From: Rhodoplanes serenus
Lineage (GTDB): Bacteria; Pseudomonadota; Alphaproteobacteria; Rhizobiales; Xanthobacteraceae
DNA length: 64,000 nucleotides
Assembly (NCBI GenBank): GCA_009720755.1
Contig: WNKV01000009.1
Location: 186,001 to 250,000, forward strand
Direction: 5' to 3'
The first letter of the stretch is position 1, and each line of letters opens with the position of its first letter. Positions 17,804 to 28,325 of the stretch are shown here, one piece after another. Position numbers and translations under genes: made by a program. A model generated the notes under the pieces. It made no database searches. It worked only from the letters and a program-made list of their open reading frames with translations, and was not told the origin of the DNA.

Positions 17804-18634
17804 ATGGTGGACGTGCCGGTCGGTGAACTCGTGGTGCTGGCGGTCGCGATCGGGGCCGGCGGCGTGGTGACCGGAATTCTCGCCGGCCTGTTCGGCATCG
17901 GCGGCGGCGCCGTGCTGGTGCCGGTGCTGTTCGAGGTGTTCCGCCTGATCGGCGTCGACGACGAGGTGCGCATGCAGCTCTGCGTCGGCACCTCGCTGGC
18001 CATCATCGTGCCGACGGCGTTCCGCTCCTACCGCACCCACAAGGCGAAGGGCTTCGCGTTGCAGGAGGTGGTGCGGCTGTGGACCGTGCCGGTGGTGATC
18101 GGCGTGGCGATCGGCTCCGGCCTCGCCGTGGTGGCGCCCTCGGCGGTGTTCAAGCTGGTGTTCGCCGGCATCTCGCTCATCATCGCCGCCAAGATGCTGT
18201 TCGCCAGCGACCGCTGGTTCATTGCCGAGGAGCTGCCGGGCCCGGCGGTGATGCGGGTCTACGGCCTGATCGTCGGTCTTCTGTCGTCGCTGATGGGGGT
18301 CGGCGGCGGCTCGCTCTCCAACATGATCCTGACGCTCTACAAGAAGCCGATCCACAACGCGGTGGCGACGTCGGCGGGGCTCGGCGTGCCGATCGCCGTC
18401 ACCGGCACGATCGGCTACATGCTGGCCGGCATCGTCCACATGGGCGAGCTGCCGCCGCTGTCGATCGGCTTCGTGTCGCTCGCCGGCTTCGTGCTGATGG
18501 CGCCGATCTCGAGCTACACGGCGCGCTTCGGGGCGCTGATCGCGCATCGGCTGGCGCGCCGCCAGCTGGAGATCGCCTTCGGAGTGTTCCTGATCGTGGT
18601 GTCGGCCCGCATCCTGTGGAGCATGCTCGACTGA
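17804..18634 (+). CDS. TauE/SafE family sulfite exporter-like permease
   Basis: 276 residues, about eight membrane helices arranged as two homologous halves, each with a Gly-rich signature: AGLFGIGGGAVLVPVL near residue 27 and LLSSLMGVGGGSLSNMIL near 160. The family exports sulfite, sulfoacetate or other organosulfur anions; no sulfur metabolism genes are adjacent, so the substrate is open. Start ATG at 17804 follows GGAGAG. It appears monocistronic. Confidence 0.85.
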   Translation: MVDVPVGELVVLAVAIGAGGVVTGILAGLFGIGGGAVLVPVLFEVFRLIGVDDEVRMQLCVGTSLAIIVPTAFRSYRTHKAKGFALQEVVRLWTVPVVIGVAIGSGLAVVAPSAVFKLVFAGISLIIAAKMLFASDRWFIAEELPGPAVMRVYGLIVGLLSSLMGVGGGSLSNMILTLYKKPIHNAVATSAGLGVPIAVTGTIGYMLAGIVHMGELPPLSIGFVSLAGFVLMAPISSYTARFGALIAHRLARRQLEIAFGVFLIVVSARILWSMLD

Positions 18635-18737
18635 CACCGACCCGGGAGCCTGGAGACGCGGCGCCTCCGGAGGCCGGGCGCGCGAAGCCGCGCGCCGTCG
18701 AACCCGATATCGGCGCCCGCTCGGGCGCTGCGCCGAG

Positions 18738-19166
18738 TCAGGCGCCCGAAAGAGCGGCGGCCTGCTGCTGCGGGGCTGCCTCGTCGCCGACCGCCACGAC
18801 GGTGAGCGAGCGGTCCTCGCCGGACGGCGTCTGCCACACGATCGACTGGCCCTTGGAGAGGCCCACCAGCGCGGCCCCGATCGGGGTCAGCACCGAGATG
18901 CGGCCGGCCGACACGTCGGCCTGATCGGGATAGACCAGCATGACGTGGCGGACCCGGCCGGTCGCCTCGTCACGAAACGCCACCCACGAATCCATGGTGA
19001 CGAAGCGGCTCGCGTCCTCGTCCGGCGCCAGCACGCGGGCGCGCTCGACCTCGCGGGACAGGTAGTCGGCGGTCTCCGGCACGCGCGTCAGGTTGGCCTG
19101 GGCGAGCTGCTCCAGGCGCTCGCGGTCGGCGGGGCGCAGGGTGATGGGCGGCAGCGGTTCGGTCAT
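18738..19166 (-). CDS. rnk: Rnk/GreA C-terminal-domain nucleoside diphosphate kinase regulator-like protein
   Basis: 142 residues. The N-terminal half is a short helical region (LRPADRERLEQLAQANL) and the C-terminal half is the GreA/GreB-type FKBP-like domain with VLTPIGAALVGLSKGQSIVW, the stretch that binds RNA polymerase in this family. Rnk proteins compete with Gre factors at the polymerase secondary channel and affect nucleoside diphosphate kinase levels. It lies 28 bases downstream of a second Rnk-like gene. Assignment to the family is good; the exact role here is inferred. Confidence 0.8.
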   Translation of the reverse strand: MTEPLPPITLRPADRERLEQLAQANLTRVPETADYLSREVERARVLAPDEDASRFVTMDSWVAFRDEATGRVRHVMLVYPDQADVSAGRISVLTPIGAALVGLSKGQSIVWQTPSGEDRSLTVVAVGDEAAPQQQAAALSGA

Positions 19167-19194
19167 GTCTCGTCTCCTTCGAGGTCGTTCGGGG

Positions 19195-19671
19195 TCAGGC
19201 GGCGCTCGGTCCGGGGTCGTAGGGGTCGTGCTCGGCGGTCCGGGGTGCCGGGCGTCGCCACTGGGTCAGGCTGGTGACCTTGGGTTCGGGGTCGACACTC
19301 AGCGCCGTCACCACGCGCGGAACGCCCTCGATGGTGGCGAACGGCATCGGCTCGCCGACCGGGATGCCGACCAGGGCGGCGCCGACCGGCGACAGCACCG
19401 AGAGCTGTCGTCGCGCGTCCACATAGGCCTCGGGATGCACCAGGATGTGGCTCGCGATCGGCCCGTCGTCGATCCGATAGGTGACCCAGCGGTCGAGCAC
19501 GACGACGTCGCCCTGCTCCGCCGCATCGTCGACCACCCGGGCGCGGTCCACCTCGGCGAGCAGGAACGCCGCCACCGGATGGTCGTCGCGAGACGCCAGC
19601 CGGGCGAGCTGAAGAAGACGGCCATGGTCGGCCCGTGGCAGGCGGACCGCCGGAATGACGGACTTGCGCAT
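19195..19671 (-). CDS. second Rnk/GreA C-terminal-domain protein
   Basis: 158 residues with the same fold as its downstream neighbour: LPRADHGRLLQLARLAS helix region, then VLSPVGAALVGIPVGEPMPF. The two proteins are clearly paralogous but only moderately similar. This one has an extra charged C-terminal tail (about 30 residues). The pair is probably one transcript, with this gene first. Confidence 0.75.
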   Translation of the reverse strand: MRKSVIPAVRLPRADHGRLLQLARLASRDDHPVAAFLLAEVDRARVVDDAAEQGDVVVLDRWVTYRIDDGPIASHILVHPEAYVDARRQLSVLSPVGAALVGIPVGEPMPFATIEGVPRVVTALSVDPEPKVTSLTQWRRPAPRTAEHDPYDPGPSAA

Positions 19672-20651
19672 GGTTCCTCCCCGCCGGCTCGCCGCGCCGG
19701 TCGATGTGCCGGACCGCCGCTGCCGGCCTCGCCGGGCGAACGTTCAGCCGTGTCGGCGACCCGACGACGAATCGGGGGATCGGCCGGCGGCGTGCGACGG
19801 ATGATCGGTTCAGTCCAGCGGCTGGACAGTCTCGATTCGGGCGGCCTCGATCAGACGGCCTCGATCAGGCGGCCTTCATCCAGACAGTCCTGCTCCGGAC
19901 GGCTCGACTCTCGAGGTGGATGGTCGGGTCCGGCGAGGCGCCGCTCGCGCCCGTGGACGCCGTCACGCCCGGACGGGCGTACGAACGGCCGTCCGGGTCA
20001 GTCGCCCGTTTGGAGGCGACCCGCGCGAAACTGCTGGCGCTGTGCATGCATACCCATTCCACGAAGTTAGTGTCGGGCCGGCCGTTGTCAACCCGCCCGG
20101 GCCGCGCCGCGACGCCGCGCCAGGGCCCGTGCCGCCGTCCGGGCGGCATGCCGAACCAATGTTGTTGCAATGCAGCAGAGGGGTGCGACCACGGCAGCCT
20201 AACCGTTCACGAAAAAATAGGGGCCGGCAATATCGCCGCCAACCACACCCCGGTGTAGTCTCGATTCGCGGGTCCTGGATTTCGAGGCCCGCTGTCGTGG
20301 CCGGAGTTTCGATGGCCCGCCTGTATTCTGTGACGAGGGACCCGAATCGCGTCCGGCCGCGCCAAGCGGCCGCGATGGTGATGACGGAGACGATCGGAGC
20401 AGGGAGCGGCGCGGGCCGGAGCCGCGTGGACGTCCGACCCTCGGCGTCCGCCGGCCGGAGCATCCGGGCGTCGGCGCAGCAACACGTCGGCGCGGGAGTC
20501 GGAGCAGGAACGGAGCAGCCGGTCATCGGAGCCGCCGGAGCTCGAACCAACCGGAGCTCGAAGCAACCGGAGTCGCAAGGACCTGGACTGACGCAAGCTG
20601 ACAGCAACATTCGCGGATTAGTTCCGTCGACAAGGTCAAGAGGTTGATCAG
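19672..20651. other. 980-base intergenic stretch without a supported gene
   Basis: Contains short tandem pieces (gcctcgatcag repeated around 19845-19870), a GTCCAGC-G-GCTGGAC palindrome near 19812-19826 and, around 20040-20090 and 20160-20225, less GC-rich patches that could be promoters for the flanking genes. The last 200 bases have repeated ccggag motifs. Open frames on both strands lack ribosome sites and protein-like composition. Confidence 0.5.
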
Positions 20652-21107
20652 ATGCCGTATTGGATTCTCGCATTCGCGGTCGCGCTCGTCGTCGTGATCG
20701 GCACCGCGGCCGGCCCGTTCGGCGCCGTCGTCGCGCTCATCGCGTTCTCGGTCGCCCTGTTCCTCCTGTGGGCCCAGAAGCTCGGCTACATGGGTGCATG
20801 GACGACCTTCGGCCTCGATCGGTTCGCGGCGCCCTTCCTGGACGACGCCAACCGCGAGCGCTTCTCCGGGATCTTCTCCGACATGGAGAAGGTCGGAAAG
20901 GCCTGCACCATCGCGGTGGTGCTGATCGCGCTGTCGCTGCTCCTGCCCGGCTATCAGGTCGGCATCCTGGTGATCGCGCTGGCGGCCTGGTGGCTCTACC
21001 AGATCCGGCTGGCCAATCGTCCGGCCAGCAAGGTCATCGAGGGGCCGCTCGGCGAGAAGGTGGTGTTCCCGCGGGCCGAGAGCCGCGATGCGGCGCGGGT
21101 GAACTGA
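20652..21107 (+). CDS. small membrane protein of unknown function
   Basis: 151 residues. Hydrophobic segments at about 2-21 and 24-43, a polar middle (DRFAAPFLDDANRERFSGIFSDMEK), then two more hydrophobic segments at about 88-105 and 108-124, and a charged C-terminal tail. I do not recognise the family. AGAGG lies 8 bases ahead of the ATG. Codon pattern and membrane layout support a real protein. It is isolated between two long intergenic stretches. Confidence 0.65.
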   Translation: MPYWILAFAVALVVVIGTAAGPFGAVVALIAFSVALFLLWAQKLGYMGAWTTFGLDRFAAPFLDDANRERFSGIFSDMEKVGKACTIAVVLIALSLLLPGYQVGILVIALAAWWLYQIRLANRPASKVIEGPLGEKVVFPRAESRDAARVN

Positions 21108-21720
21108 GCCGTTCGGCGGGCGACCGGGCGCGCTGCGGAGCCGGCCTCCGCCGCGCCCGGCCGACCGCGCCGAGGGCTGGTGACGCTCGGCGACGAGTGA
21201 CGGCGGGAGGCCGCTCCGCGCGGTGCGGCCTCGCGTGATCAGCCTCGCGTGATCAGTGTCGCGCGATTTGGTTCGCGTGATTTGGTGTTGCGCGGTCTGG
21301 TTTTACGGGGTGCGATGTTGCCCGGTGCGGCGTCGGGGTCCGGCGTCGCGCACGACGGATGTCGTCGGGCGTTTTGGTATTTCGCCGGACGGTTTGCCGG
21401 CGGCTTTTTGCCGGAACGCTTTTGCAGGACATGGATGAAGGGCGCTGGTCGGCGCCTGCACTCGACGCCGCGGGGCTCGCCACGCTGCGGCCGGCAAATC
21501 GCCCGCGATCGAGGGGCTGGTCCTCGCGTGGGGTCCTCGAGGCTGGTCATTCAGGCTGGTCCCTCGAAGCCGGACTCACGGGCGATATCGAGTGCCGATG
21601 TCGAGGCTGGTATCAGCGATGGTATCAAACTGGTAGAAGGCGGCGCCGCGCCGCCGCTTCGGCGCGGCCTCGCCCGATCTGCCTCTCTCGTCATGCCTGC
21701 CTCCTCGGTTGTCGCCGTCC
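21108..21720. other. 613-base intergenic stretch with degenerate short repeats
   Basis: CGCGTGATCAG occurs twice at about 21233-21256 and then decays into related cgcgtgatttgg units to about 21290. From about 21535 to 21625, gaggctggt-like pieces repeat. No gene is supported and no clear promoter for miaA could be placed. Confidence 0.5.
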
Positions 21721-22650
21721 ATGCCTCCCGTTGACGCCGTCCTGATCGCCGGACCGACCGCCAGCGGCAAGTCGGCGCTGGCGCTTGCGCTCGCGGAACG
21801 GCTCGACGGCGTCGTGATCAACGCGGATTCCATGCAGGTCTATGGCGACCTGCGGATCATCACGGCGCGGCCGACGCCGGACGAGGAGGCGCGGGTGCCG
21901 CACCGCCTCTACGGCCATGTCGACGCCGCCGTGAACCACTCGGTCGGCCATTACCTGGCAGATGCGCGCGCCGCCATCACGGCCGCGCAGGCGGCCGGCC
22001 GGGTGCCGATCGTCTGCGGCGGCACCGGGCTGTACTTCAAGGCGTTGACGCAGGGACTCTCCCGCGTGCCGCCGGTGCCCGACGCGGTCCGCGCCGCCGT
22101 GCGGGCCGATCTCGACCGGCTCGGGCCGGAGGGCCTGCACGCCGTTCTGGCCGAACGCGACCCCGCGGCGGCGGCCCGCCTCGCCCCGCGCGACCGCCTG
22201 CGCGTCGCCCGCGCCCTGGAGGTGCTGACGGCGACCGGCCGTCCGCTCGCCGCCTGGCAGGCCGAGAGCGAGCCGGCGGTGCTGGCCGGCGCCCGCGTGG
22301 TGCCGGTGTTCCTCGCCCCTGACCGCGCCGATCTCTATGCCCGCATCGATGCCCGCTTCGTCCGCATGATCGAGGCCGGGGCGCTCGACGAGGTGCGGGC
22401 GCTCGGTGCCCGCGGGCTCGATCCGCTGCTCCCGGCCATGCGGGCACACGGCGTGCCGGGCCTGCTGCAATACCTCGCCGGCACGGCATCGCTGGAGCAG
22501 GCGATCACCAAAGGGCAGGCCGACACCCGCCACTACGCCAAGCGGCAGCACACCTGGTTCCGCCACCAGCTTCCGGACTGGCCGTGGGTCAGGCCCGCGC
22601 GGGCGCTCGACGACGTGCTGGCCCGCGTCGGCGCTCTCGCAGCGTCCTGA
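21721..22650 (+). CDS. miaA: tRNA dimethylallyltransferase
   Basis: 309 residues from the ATG at 21721 (a TTG four codons earlier is possible). Transfers the dimethylallyl group to N6 of A37 in tRNAs reading UNN codons. Shows the P-loop [12 protein letters not shown] at about 9-20, [19 protein letters not shown] with the conserved Asp, and [15 protein letters not shown]. The C-terminal THWFRHQL-type segment ([14 protein letters not shown]) is intact. In many Rhizobiales miaA lies close to the ilv genes as here. Its 3' end overlaps the convergent msrQ gene by 62 bases. Confidence 0.93.
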   Translation: MPPVDAVLIAGPTASGKSALALALAERLDGVVINADSMQVYGDLRIITARPTPDEEARVPHRLYGHVDAAVNHSVGHYLADARAAITAAQAAGRVPIVCGGTGLYFKALTQGLSRVPPVPDAVRAAVRADLDRLGPEGLHAVLAERDPAAAARLAPRDRLRVARALEVLTATGRPLAAWQAESEPAVLAGARVVPVFLAPDRADLYARIDARFVRMIEAGALDEVRALGARGLDPLLPAMRAHGVPGLLQYLAGTASLEQAITKGQADTRHYAKRQHTWFRHQLPDWPWVRPARALDDVLARVGALAAS

Positions 22651-23458
22651 CGCCGCCCCACAACACCGCCGCCAGTGCCACGCCGAGGCCGACGACGAGC
22701 ACCCAGGCGGCCGGCCGCAGCCCGAACGCCACGTCGAGATTGGCGGCGAGAACCATCGTGGCGTCGACCCCGGTGGTCACGCCGTACCACGCCGCCTCGC
22801 CGAGCGCCGTCGCGGCGGCGGCCACCGCCGCGAGCAGCGCCAGGCGCCATGGCCCGAGATCGCCGGCGAGGGCGTAGGCGAGCCGGTAGAGCAGCAGCCA
22901 GGCCAGGAAGCCCGCCACCATGATCGACTCGGAGACATCGAGCTTGGTCTGCATCAGGAAGTGCAGGACGGCGAGGCCCGCGATCGGATAGGCAAGCCGG
23001 TGCAGCGCCTGCCAGCGCGGGCCGCCGAGGCGGTGCACCATGCCGTCCGTCGAGGTGACGGCGAGGGCGGTGAGCCCGAGCAGAGCCACGAAGCCGATCG
23101 TCAGGTAGATGCGCTGCGCGATCTCGCTCGCGACCTTGACGAGGTCGAGCTTCTGGTCGGCCACATAGAGGCCGAGATGGAGCGCCGCATAGGCGAATGC
23201 CGCCACCCCGACGATGCGCCGGGCGAGGATCAGCTTCGGCGCCCCGAACAGCCGCCGCGCCGGCGTGACGGCGAGCGAGGCCACCAGCAGCCGCACCGCC
23301 CACGATCCCGACTGATGGATCGCCTCGTTCAGCGGCCGCGCCCCGAGTCCGCCGGTCGCGGCCAGCCAGGCCAGCCACAGCGCCGGGAGCGACACCAGGG
23401 CGAAGGCGGCGATCTTGGGCGGCGACCAGCGGCCGGAGCGTTCACGCAGAAAGGGCAT
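22589..23458 (-). CDS. msrQ: protein-methionine-sulfoxide reductase heme-binding subunit
   Basis: 289 residues, about six membrane helices, ferric-reductase-like transmembrane domain. Conserved His in [41 protein letters not shown] and the Arg-rich loop are typical of the heme-binding MsrQ (YedZ). MsrQ passes electrons to the periplasmic molybdoenzyme MsrP, which repairs oxidised methionine. No msrP gene is in the neighbourhood. It ends inside the convergent miaA gene. Confidence 0.85.
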   Translation of the reverse strand: MPFLRERSGRWSPPKIAAFALVSLPALWLAWLAATGGLGARPLNEAIHQSGSWAVRLLVASLAVTPARRLFGAPKLILARRIVGVAAFAYAALHLGLYVADQKLDLVKVASEIAQRIYLTIGFVALLGLTALAVTSTDGMVHRLGGPRWQALHRLAYPIAGLAVLHFLMQTKLDVSESIMVAGFLAWLLLYRLAYALAGDLGPWRLALLAAVAAAATALGEAAWYGVTTGVDATMVLAANLDVAFGLRPAAWVLVVGLGVALAAVLWGGVRTLRERRRGPARRRAPARA

Positions 23459-23694
23459 CGGGGACCTCGGTGGCGGGCCAACCTAATAGCGTCGGGTGGC
23501 CAGGACGAGCTTCGGCCGGGGCGGCGCGCCTTCACGGACGGTCACGATCGCCGGAGCGGCGCGCCGGCGCGGTATCGCGACACGGCACGGCTTCCCCGCG
23601 TCATTCGGGCGCCTGAAATGCCTTGTTACGTTCTTGACCACGAATCTCGGCTCCTCTATATAGCCGGCAACTTTTGACGCGAAACCGTGAGCCC

Positions 23695-23751
23695 ATGCGT
23701 AATTTTATTTCGCTGCTCATCGTAGGAGAGCACGCCATCCGGGGATCGTGA
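23695..23751 (+). CDS. ilvB leader peptide, 18 residues
   Basis: ATG at 23695, TGA at 23749-23751, product MRNFISLLIVGEHAIRGS. Six residues in a row are Ile-Ser-Leu-Leu-Ile-Val (codons ATT TCG CTG CTC ATC GTA, 23707-23724), the pattern expected of a peptide that senses charged branched-chain tRNAs. It ends inside a long hairpin that precedes an intrinsic terminator, all upstream of ilvB. The codon run lies 4 bases ahead of the hairpin's 5' arm, so a stalled ribosome would cover that arm. Confidence 0.75.
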   Translation: MRNFISLLIVGEHAIRGS

Positions 23752-23775
23752 CGATCTCCCCCGGGGTGGCGTGCT
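23729..23775 (+). promoter_or_regulatory. ilvB attenuator hairpin
   Basis: Perfect outer arms AGCACGCCA (23729-23737) and TGGCGTGCT (23767-23775), with further inner pairing of CCGGGG with CCCCGG and GATCGT with ACGATC. The 5' arm is within the leader peptide gene. Its position before the terminator suggests a competing or pausing structure in ribosome-mediated attenuation; the alternative antiterminator pairing was not resolved by eye. Confidence 0.6.
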
Positions 23776-23779
23776 GTGC

Positions 23780-23805
23780 AAAAGGGCCCAAGGAGGCCCT
23801 TTTTT
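23780..23805 (+). terminator. ilvB attenuator terminator
   Basis: Stem AAAAGGGCC (23780-23788) with GGCCCTTTT (23795-23803), followed by an almost unbroken T-run to 23810. It lies 65 bases before the ilvB start, so transcripts must pass it to reach ilvB, as expected for attenuation control. Confidence 0.85.
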
Positions 23806-23874
23806 CTTTTCCTGACGATCGTCGACCAGAGTGAGGCGCACCGCGCCGAGACGAGACACGAGGCGGAGAAGACC

Positions 23875-25635
23875 ATGACCAAGGAGATGACCGGCGCCGA
23901 GATGATCATCCAGGCGCTGATCGATCAGGGGGTCGAGCACATCTTCGGCTATCCGGGCGGCGCCGTGCTGCCGATCTACGATGCGCTGTTCCACCAGGAG
24001 AAGGTCCGCCATGTGCTGGTGCGCCACGAGCAGGGCGCCGTGCATGCCGCCGAAGGCTATGCCCGCTCGACCGGCAAGGTCGGCTGCGTGCTGGTGACCT
24101 CCGGTCCCGGCGCCACCAACGCGGTGACCGGCCTCGCCGACGCCCTGATGGACTCGATCCCGATCGTCTGCATCACCGGCCAGGTGCCGACCCACCTGAT
24201 CGGCAACGACGCCTTCCAGGAGTGCGACACGGTCGGCATCACCCGGCCCTGCACCAAGTACAACTACCTGGTGAAGAACATCGCCGACCTGCCGCGGGTG
24301 CTGCATGAGGCGTTCCATGTCGCCTCTTCGGGCCGCCCCGGCCCGGTCGTCATCGACGTGCCGAAGGACATCCAGTTCGCCACCGGCACCTACACGCGGC
24401 CGAAGACCTTCGCGCATCGCGGCTACGTGCCGAAGGTGAAGGGCGACCCCGAGCGCATCCAGCAGGCGGTGGCGATGATGCGCAACGCCAAGCGGCCGGT
24501 GTTCTACACCGGCGGCGGCGTCATCAACTCGGGCCGCCGGGCGAGCGAGCTGCTGCGCGAGCTGGTGCGCGTCACCGGCTTCCCGATCACCTCGACCCTG
24601 ATGGGGCTCGGCGCCTATCCGGCCTCCGGGCCGCAGTGGCTCGGCATGCTCGGCATGCACGGCACCTACGAGGCCAACTTCGCCATGCACGAGTGCGACC
24701 TGATGATCTGCATCGGGGCGCGCTTCGACGACCGCATCACCGGCCGGCTCGACGCCTTCTCGCCGGGCTCCCGCAAGATCCACGTCGATATCGACCCGTC
24801 GTCGATCAACAAGAACGTCAAGGTCGACGTGCCGATCCTCGGCGACTGCACGCTGGTGCTGGAGGAGATGCTGCGGCTGTGGACCGCGCAGCCGGGCGAG
24901 TCCGACAAGCCGGCCCACAAGGCCTGGTGGAAGAAGATTGAGCATTGGCGCGCCCGCAAGTGCCTCGCCTACAAGCCGTCCAACGAGGTGATCAAGCCGC
25001 AATACGCGATCCAGCGGCTCTACGAGCTGACCAAGGATCGTGACACCTACATCACCACCGAGGTCGGCCAGCATCAGATGTGGGCCGCGCAGTTCTACGG
25101 CTTCGAGGAGCCGCATCGCTGGATGACCTCCGGCGGCCTCGGCACCATGGGCTACGGCATCCCGGCCGCGGTGGGCGTGCAGCTCGCGCATCCCGGCTCG
25201 CTGGTCATCGACATCGCCGGCGAAGCCTCGGTGCTGATGACCATGCAGGAGCTGTCGACCGCGGTGCAGTACCGGCTGCCGATCAAGATCTTCATCCTCA
25301 ACAACCACTACATGGGGATGGTGCGGCAGTGGCAGGAGCTGCTGCACGGCGGCCGCTACTCGCAGAGCTACTCCGAGGCGCTGCCCGACTTCGTCAAGCT
25401 CGCCGAGGCGTATCACGGCGTCGGCATGCGCTGCGAGAAGCCCGCCGATCTCGACGCCGCCATCAAGGAGATGATCGCGGTCGACAAGCCGGTGATCTTC
25501 GACTGCGTGGTCGATCCGGCCGAGAACTGCTTCCCGATGATCCCGTCGGGCCGCGCCCACAACGAGATGCTGCTGGGCGACGCGGCCGAGAATCTCGACG
25601 AGGCGATCACCGAGGAAGGCAAGATGCTCGTCTAG
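23875..25635 (+). CDS. ilvB: acetolactate synthase large subunit
   Basis: 586 residues, a full-length thiamine-diphosphate enzyme that condenses two pyruvates, or pyruvate with 2-oxobutyrate, in the first common step to Val, Leu and Ile. Shows GVEHIFGYPGGAVLPIYDAL, the catalytic Glu in RHEQGAVHAAEGYAR, RFDDRITGR (FAD domain) and the cofactor region IDIAGEASVLM...ILNNHYMGMV. In that region the metal-binding position usually written GDG reads GEA. Start ATG at 23875 has GGAGA upstream; an open frame reaches back over the terminator but is not coding. Forms a complex with the small subunit encoded next. Confidence 0.95.
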   Translation: MTKEMTGAEMIIQALIDQGVEHIFGYPGGAVLPIYDALFHQEKVRHVLVRHEQGAVHAAEGYARSTGKVGCVLVTSGPGATNAVTGLADALMDSIPIVCITGQVPTHLIGNDAFQECDTVGITRPCTKYNYLVKNIADLPRVLHEAFHVASSGRPGPVVIDVPKDIQFATGTYTRPKTFAHRGYVPKVKGDPERIQQAVAMMRNAKRPVFYTGGGVINSGRRASELLRELVRVTGFPITSTLMGLGAYPASGPQWLGMLGMHGTYEANFAMHECDLMICIGARFDDRITGRLDAFSPGSRKIHVDIDPSSINKNVKVDVPILGDCTLVLEEMLRLWTAQPGESDKPAHKAWWKKIEHWRARKCLAYKPSNEVIKPQYAIQRLYELTKDRDTYITTEVGQHQMWAAQFYGFEEPHRWMTSGGLGTMGYGIPAAVGVQLAHPGSLVIDIAGEASVLMTMQELSTAVQYRLPIKIFILNNHYMGMVRQWQELLHGGRYSQSYSEALPDFVKLAEAYHGVGMRCEKPADLDAAIKEMIAVDKPVIFDCVVDPAENCFPMIPSGRAHNEMLLGDAAENLDEAITEEGKMLV

Positions 25636-25728
25636 AGCTTGTCCGCGGCCGGCGCGAGACCGGCGCGACCGGCGGCCCTCCGGTACCGGAGGGCCGCGCC
25701 AGATTTCAGGGGCAGGGGCCTTTACGCA

Positions 25729-26295
25729 ATGATGTCCACGAGTCCATCCACGACGTCGTCCAGCACGTCGCACTATCCGTCCGCCCATGTGGCGCAGGCG
25801 ATCGAGACCCACACGCTCGCCGTCATCGTCGACAACGAGCCGGGCGTGCTGGCGCGGGTCATCGGCCTGTTCTCGGGCCGCGGCTACAACATCGAGAGCC
25901 TGACGGTGTCGGAGACCGAGCACCAGAAGCATCTCTCGCGCATCACCGTGGTGACGCGCGGCACCCCGATGGTGATCGAGCAGATCAAGAATCAGCTCGA
26001 CCGCATGGTGCCGGTGCACCGGGTGGTCGACATGACCGTCACGGGCCGCTCCATCGAGCGCGAGCTGGCGATGGTGAAGGTGCGCGGCAAGGGCGACCAC
26101 CGGGTCGAGGCCCTGCGCCTCGCCGATGCGTTCCGGGCGCGCGTGATCGACGCCACCGTGGAGAGCTTCGTGTTCGAGATCACCGGCGCGGCCGAGAAGA
26201 TCGACCAGTTCGTCGCCCTGATGCTGCCGCTCGGGCTGGTCGAGGTGTCGCGCACCGGAATCGTGGCGATTGCCCGCGGTCCCGAGGGGATGTGA
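25729..26295 (+). CDS. ilvN: acetolactate synthase small (regulatory) subunit
   Basis: 188 residues, also called IlvH. A Ser/Thr-rich N-terminal extension of about 24 residues precedes the ACT domain (HTLAVIVDNEPGVLARVIGLFSGRGYNIESLTVSET), which binds valine for feedback inhibition, and a C-terminal small-subunit domain (ERELAMVKVRG...VESFVFEITG). It lies 93 bases behind ilvB on the same strand. Two adjacent ATGs (25729, 25732) could serve as start. Long for the family only because of the N-terminal extension. Confidence 0.93.
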   Translation: MMSTSPSTTSSSTSHYPSAHVAQAIETHTLAVIVDNEPGVLARVIGLFSGRGYNIESLTVSETEHQKHLSRITVVTRGTPMVIEQIKNQLDRMVPVHRVVDMTVTGRSIERELAMVKVRGKGDHRVEALRLADAFRARVIDATVESFVFEITGAAEKIDQFVALMLPLGLVEVSRTGIVAIARGPEGM

Positions 26296-27807
<1,512 letters not shown>

Positions 27808-27861
27808 GCGGACTCGTCCGCAGGCCGGCCTGGACCAGGCTCGCCTGGACCTGAGTTGTCG

Positions 27862-27889
27862 AAAGGGTCGCCGCGAGGCGGCCCTTTTT
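27862..27889 (+). terminator. ilvC terminator
   Basis: Stem AAAGGGTCGCC / GGCGGCCCTTT with GCGA loop (one T-G pair), followed by TTTTT. Confidence 0.85.
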
Positions 27890-27928
27890 CGTGCCTGACG
27901 CCGCGAGGCGACCCGTGTGCGAGGCCAC

Positions 27929-27962
27929 GGTTTCCTCTCCCCGCGTGCGGGGAGAGGAAACC
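27929..27962. repeat. perfect 16-bp inverted repeat
   Basis: GGTTTCCTCTCCCCGC (27929-27944), GT, GCGGGGAGAGGAAACC (27947-27962). Same CTCTCCCCGC core as the mosaic at 26318. Confidence 0.9.
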
Positions 27963-28048
27963 GGCGTGTGCCGCTGACTGCAACGACATTGCAGCCTCGT
28001 AGTCCGGCTGGAGTGCAGCGACAGCCGGGAACTGCGGGTTCACGCGGC

Positions 28049-28205
28049 CATGCCTCGTGTCCTGCACGCGGCGCAGCGCGAAGCGGTGCGACGCAGATGC
28101 GGGAGACCCAGGTCTCCAGTTGACCAATGGTCATGTTGCCCTGGGTCCCGGGTCGGGCGCATCGCGCCGCGATGCGGCGCGCTGCACCGCCCGGGACACG
28201 GTGCC
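28049..28205. repeat. GC-rich dispersed intergenic element, second copy
   Basis: Shares gcctcgtg, acgcggcgc, cctgggtcccgggt and cgcccgggacacg in the same order with 2005-2130, with unrelated filler in between. Probably a mobile or dispersed non-coding repeat. Confidence 0.55.
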
Positions 28206-28325
28206 GAGGAGCTGCAATTCCGATTGAATCGTCGGCCTCCGCCCGATATCGACGGAGATCAACAAGGGCTCGCCGAGGGTCCCCCAGACCCACGCGCCCG
28301 CCGAGCGTTCACGGGAGGACTTTGT

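Larger units (their letters stand above)
27808..28325. other. repeat-rich stretch between ilvC and the substrate-binding protein gene
   Basis: Holds the ilvC terminator, a perfect 16-bp palindrome, and a GC-rich dispersed element also seen near 2005-2130. No gene supported. GGGAGGAC just before 28326 is the ribosome site of the next gene. Confidence 0.5.

Noticed and set aside
19672..20651. Several open frames in the long gap as small genes
   Set aside because: They lack ribosome sites, have compositions dictated by GC-rich repeats, and overlap one another on both strands.
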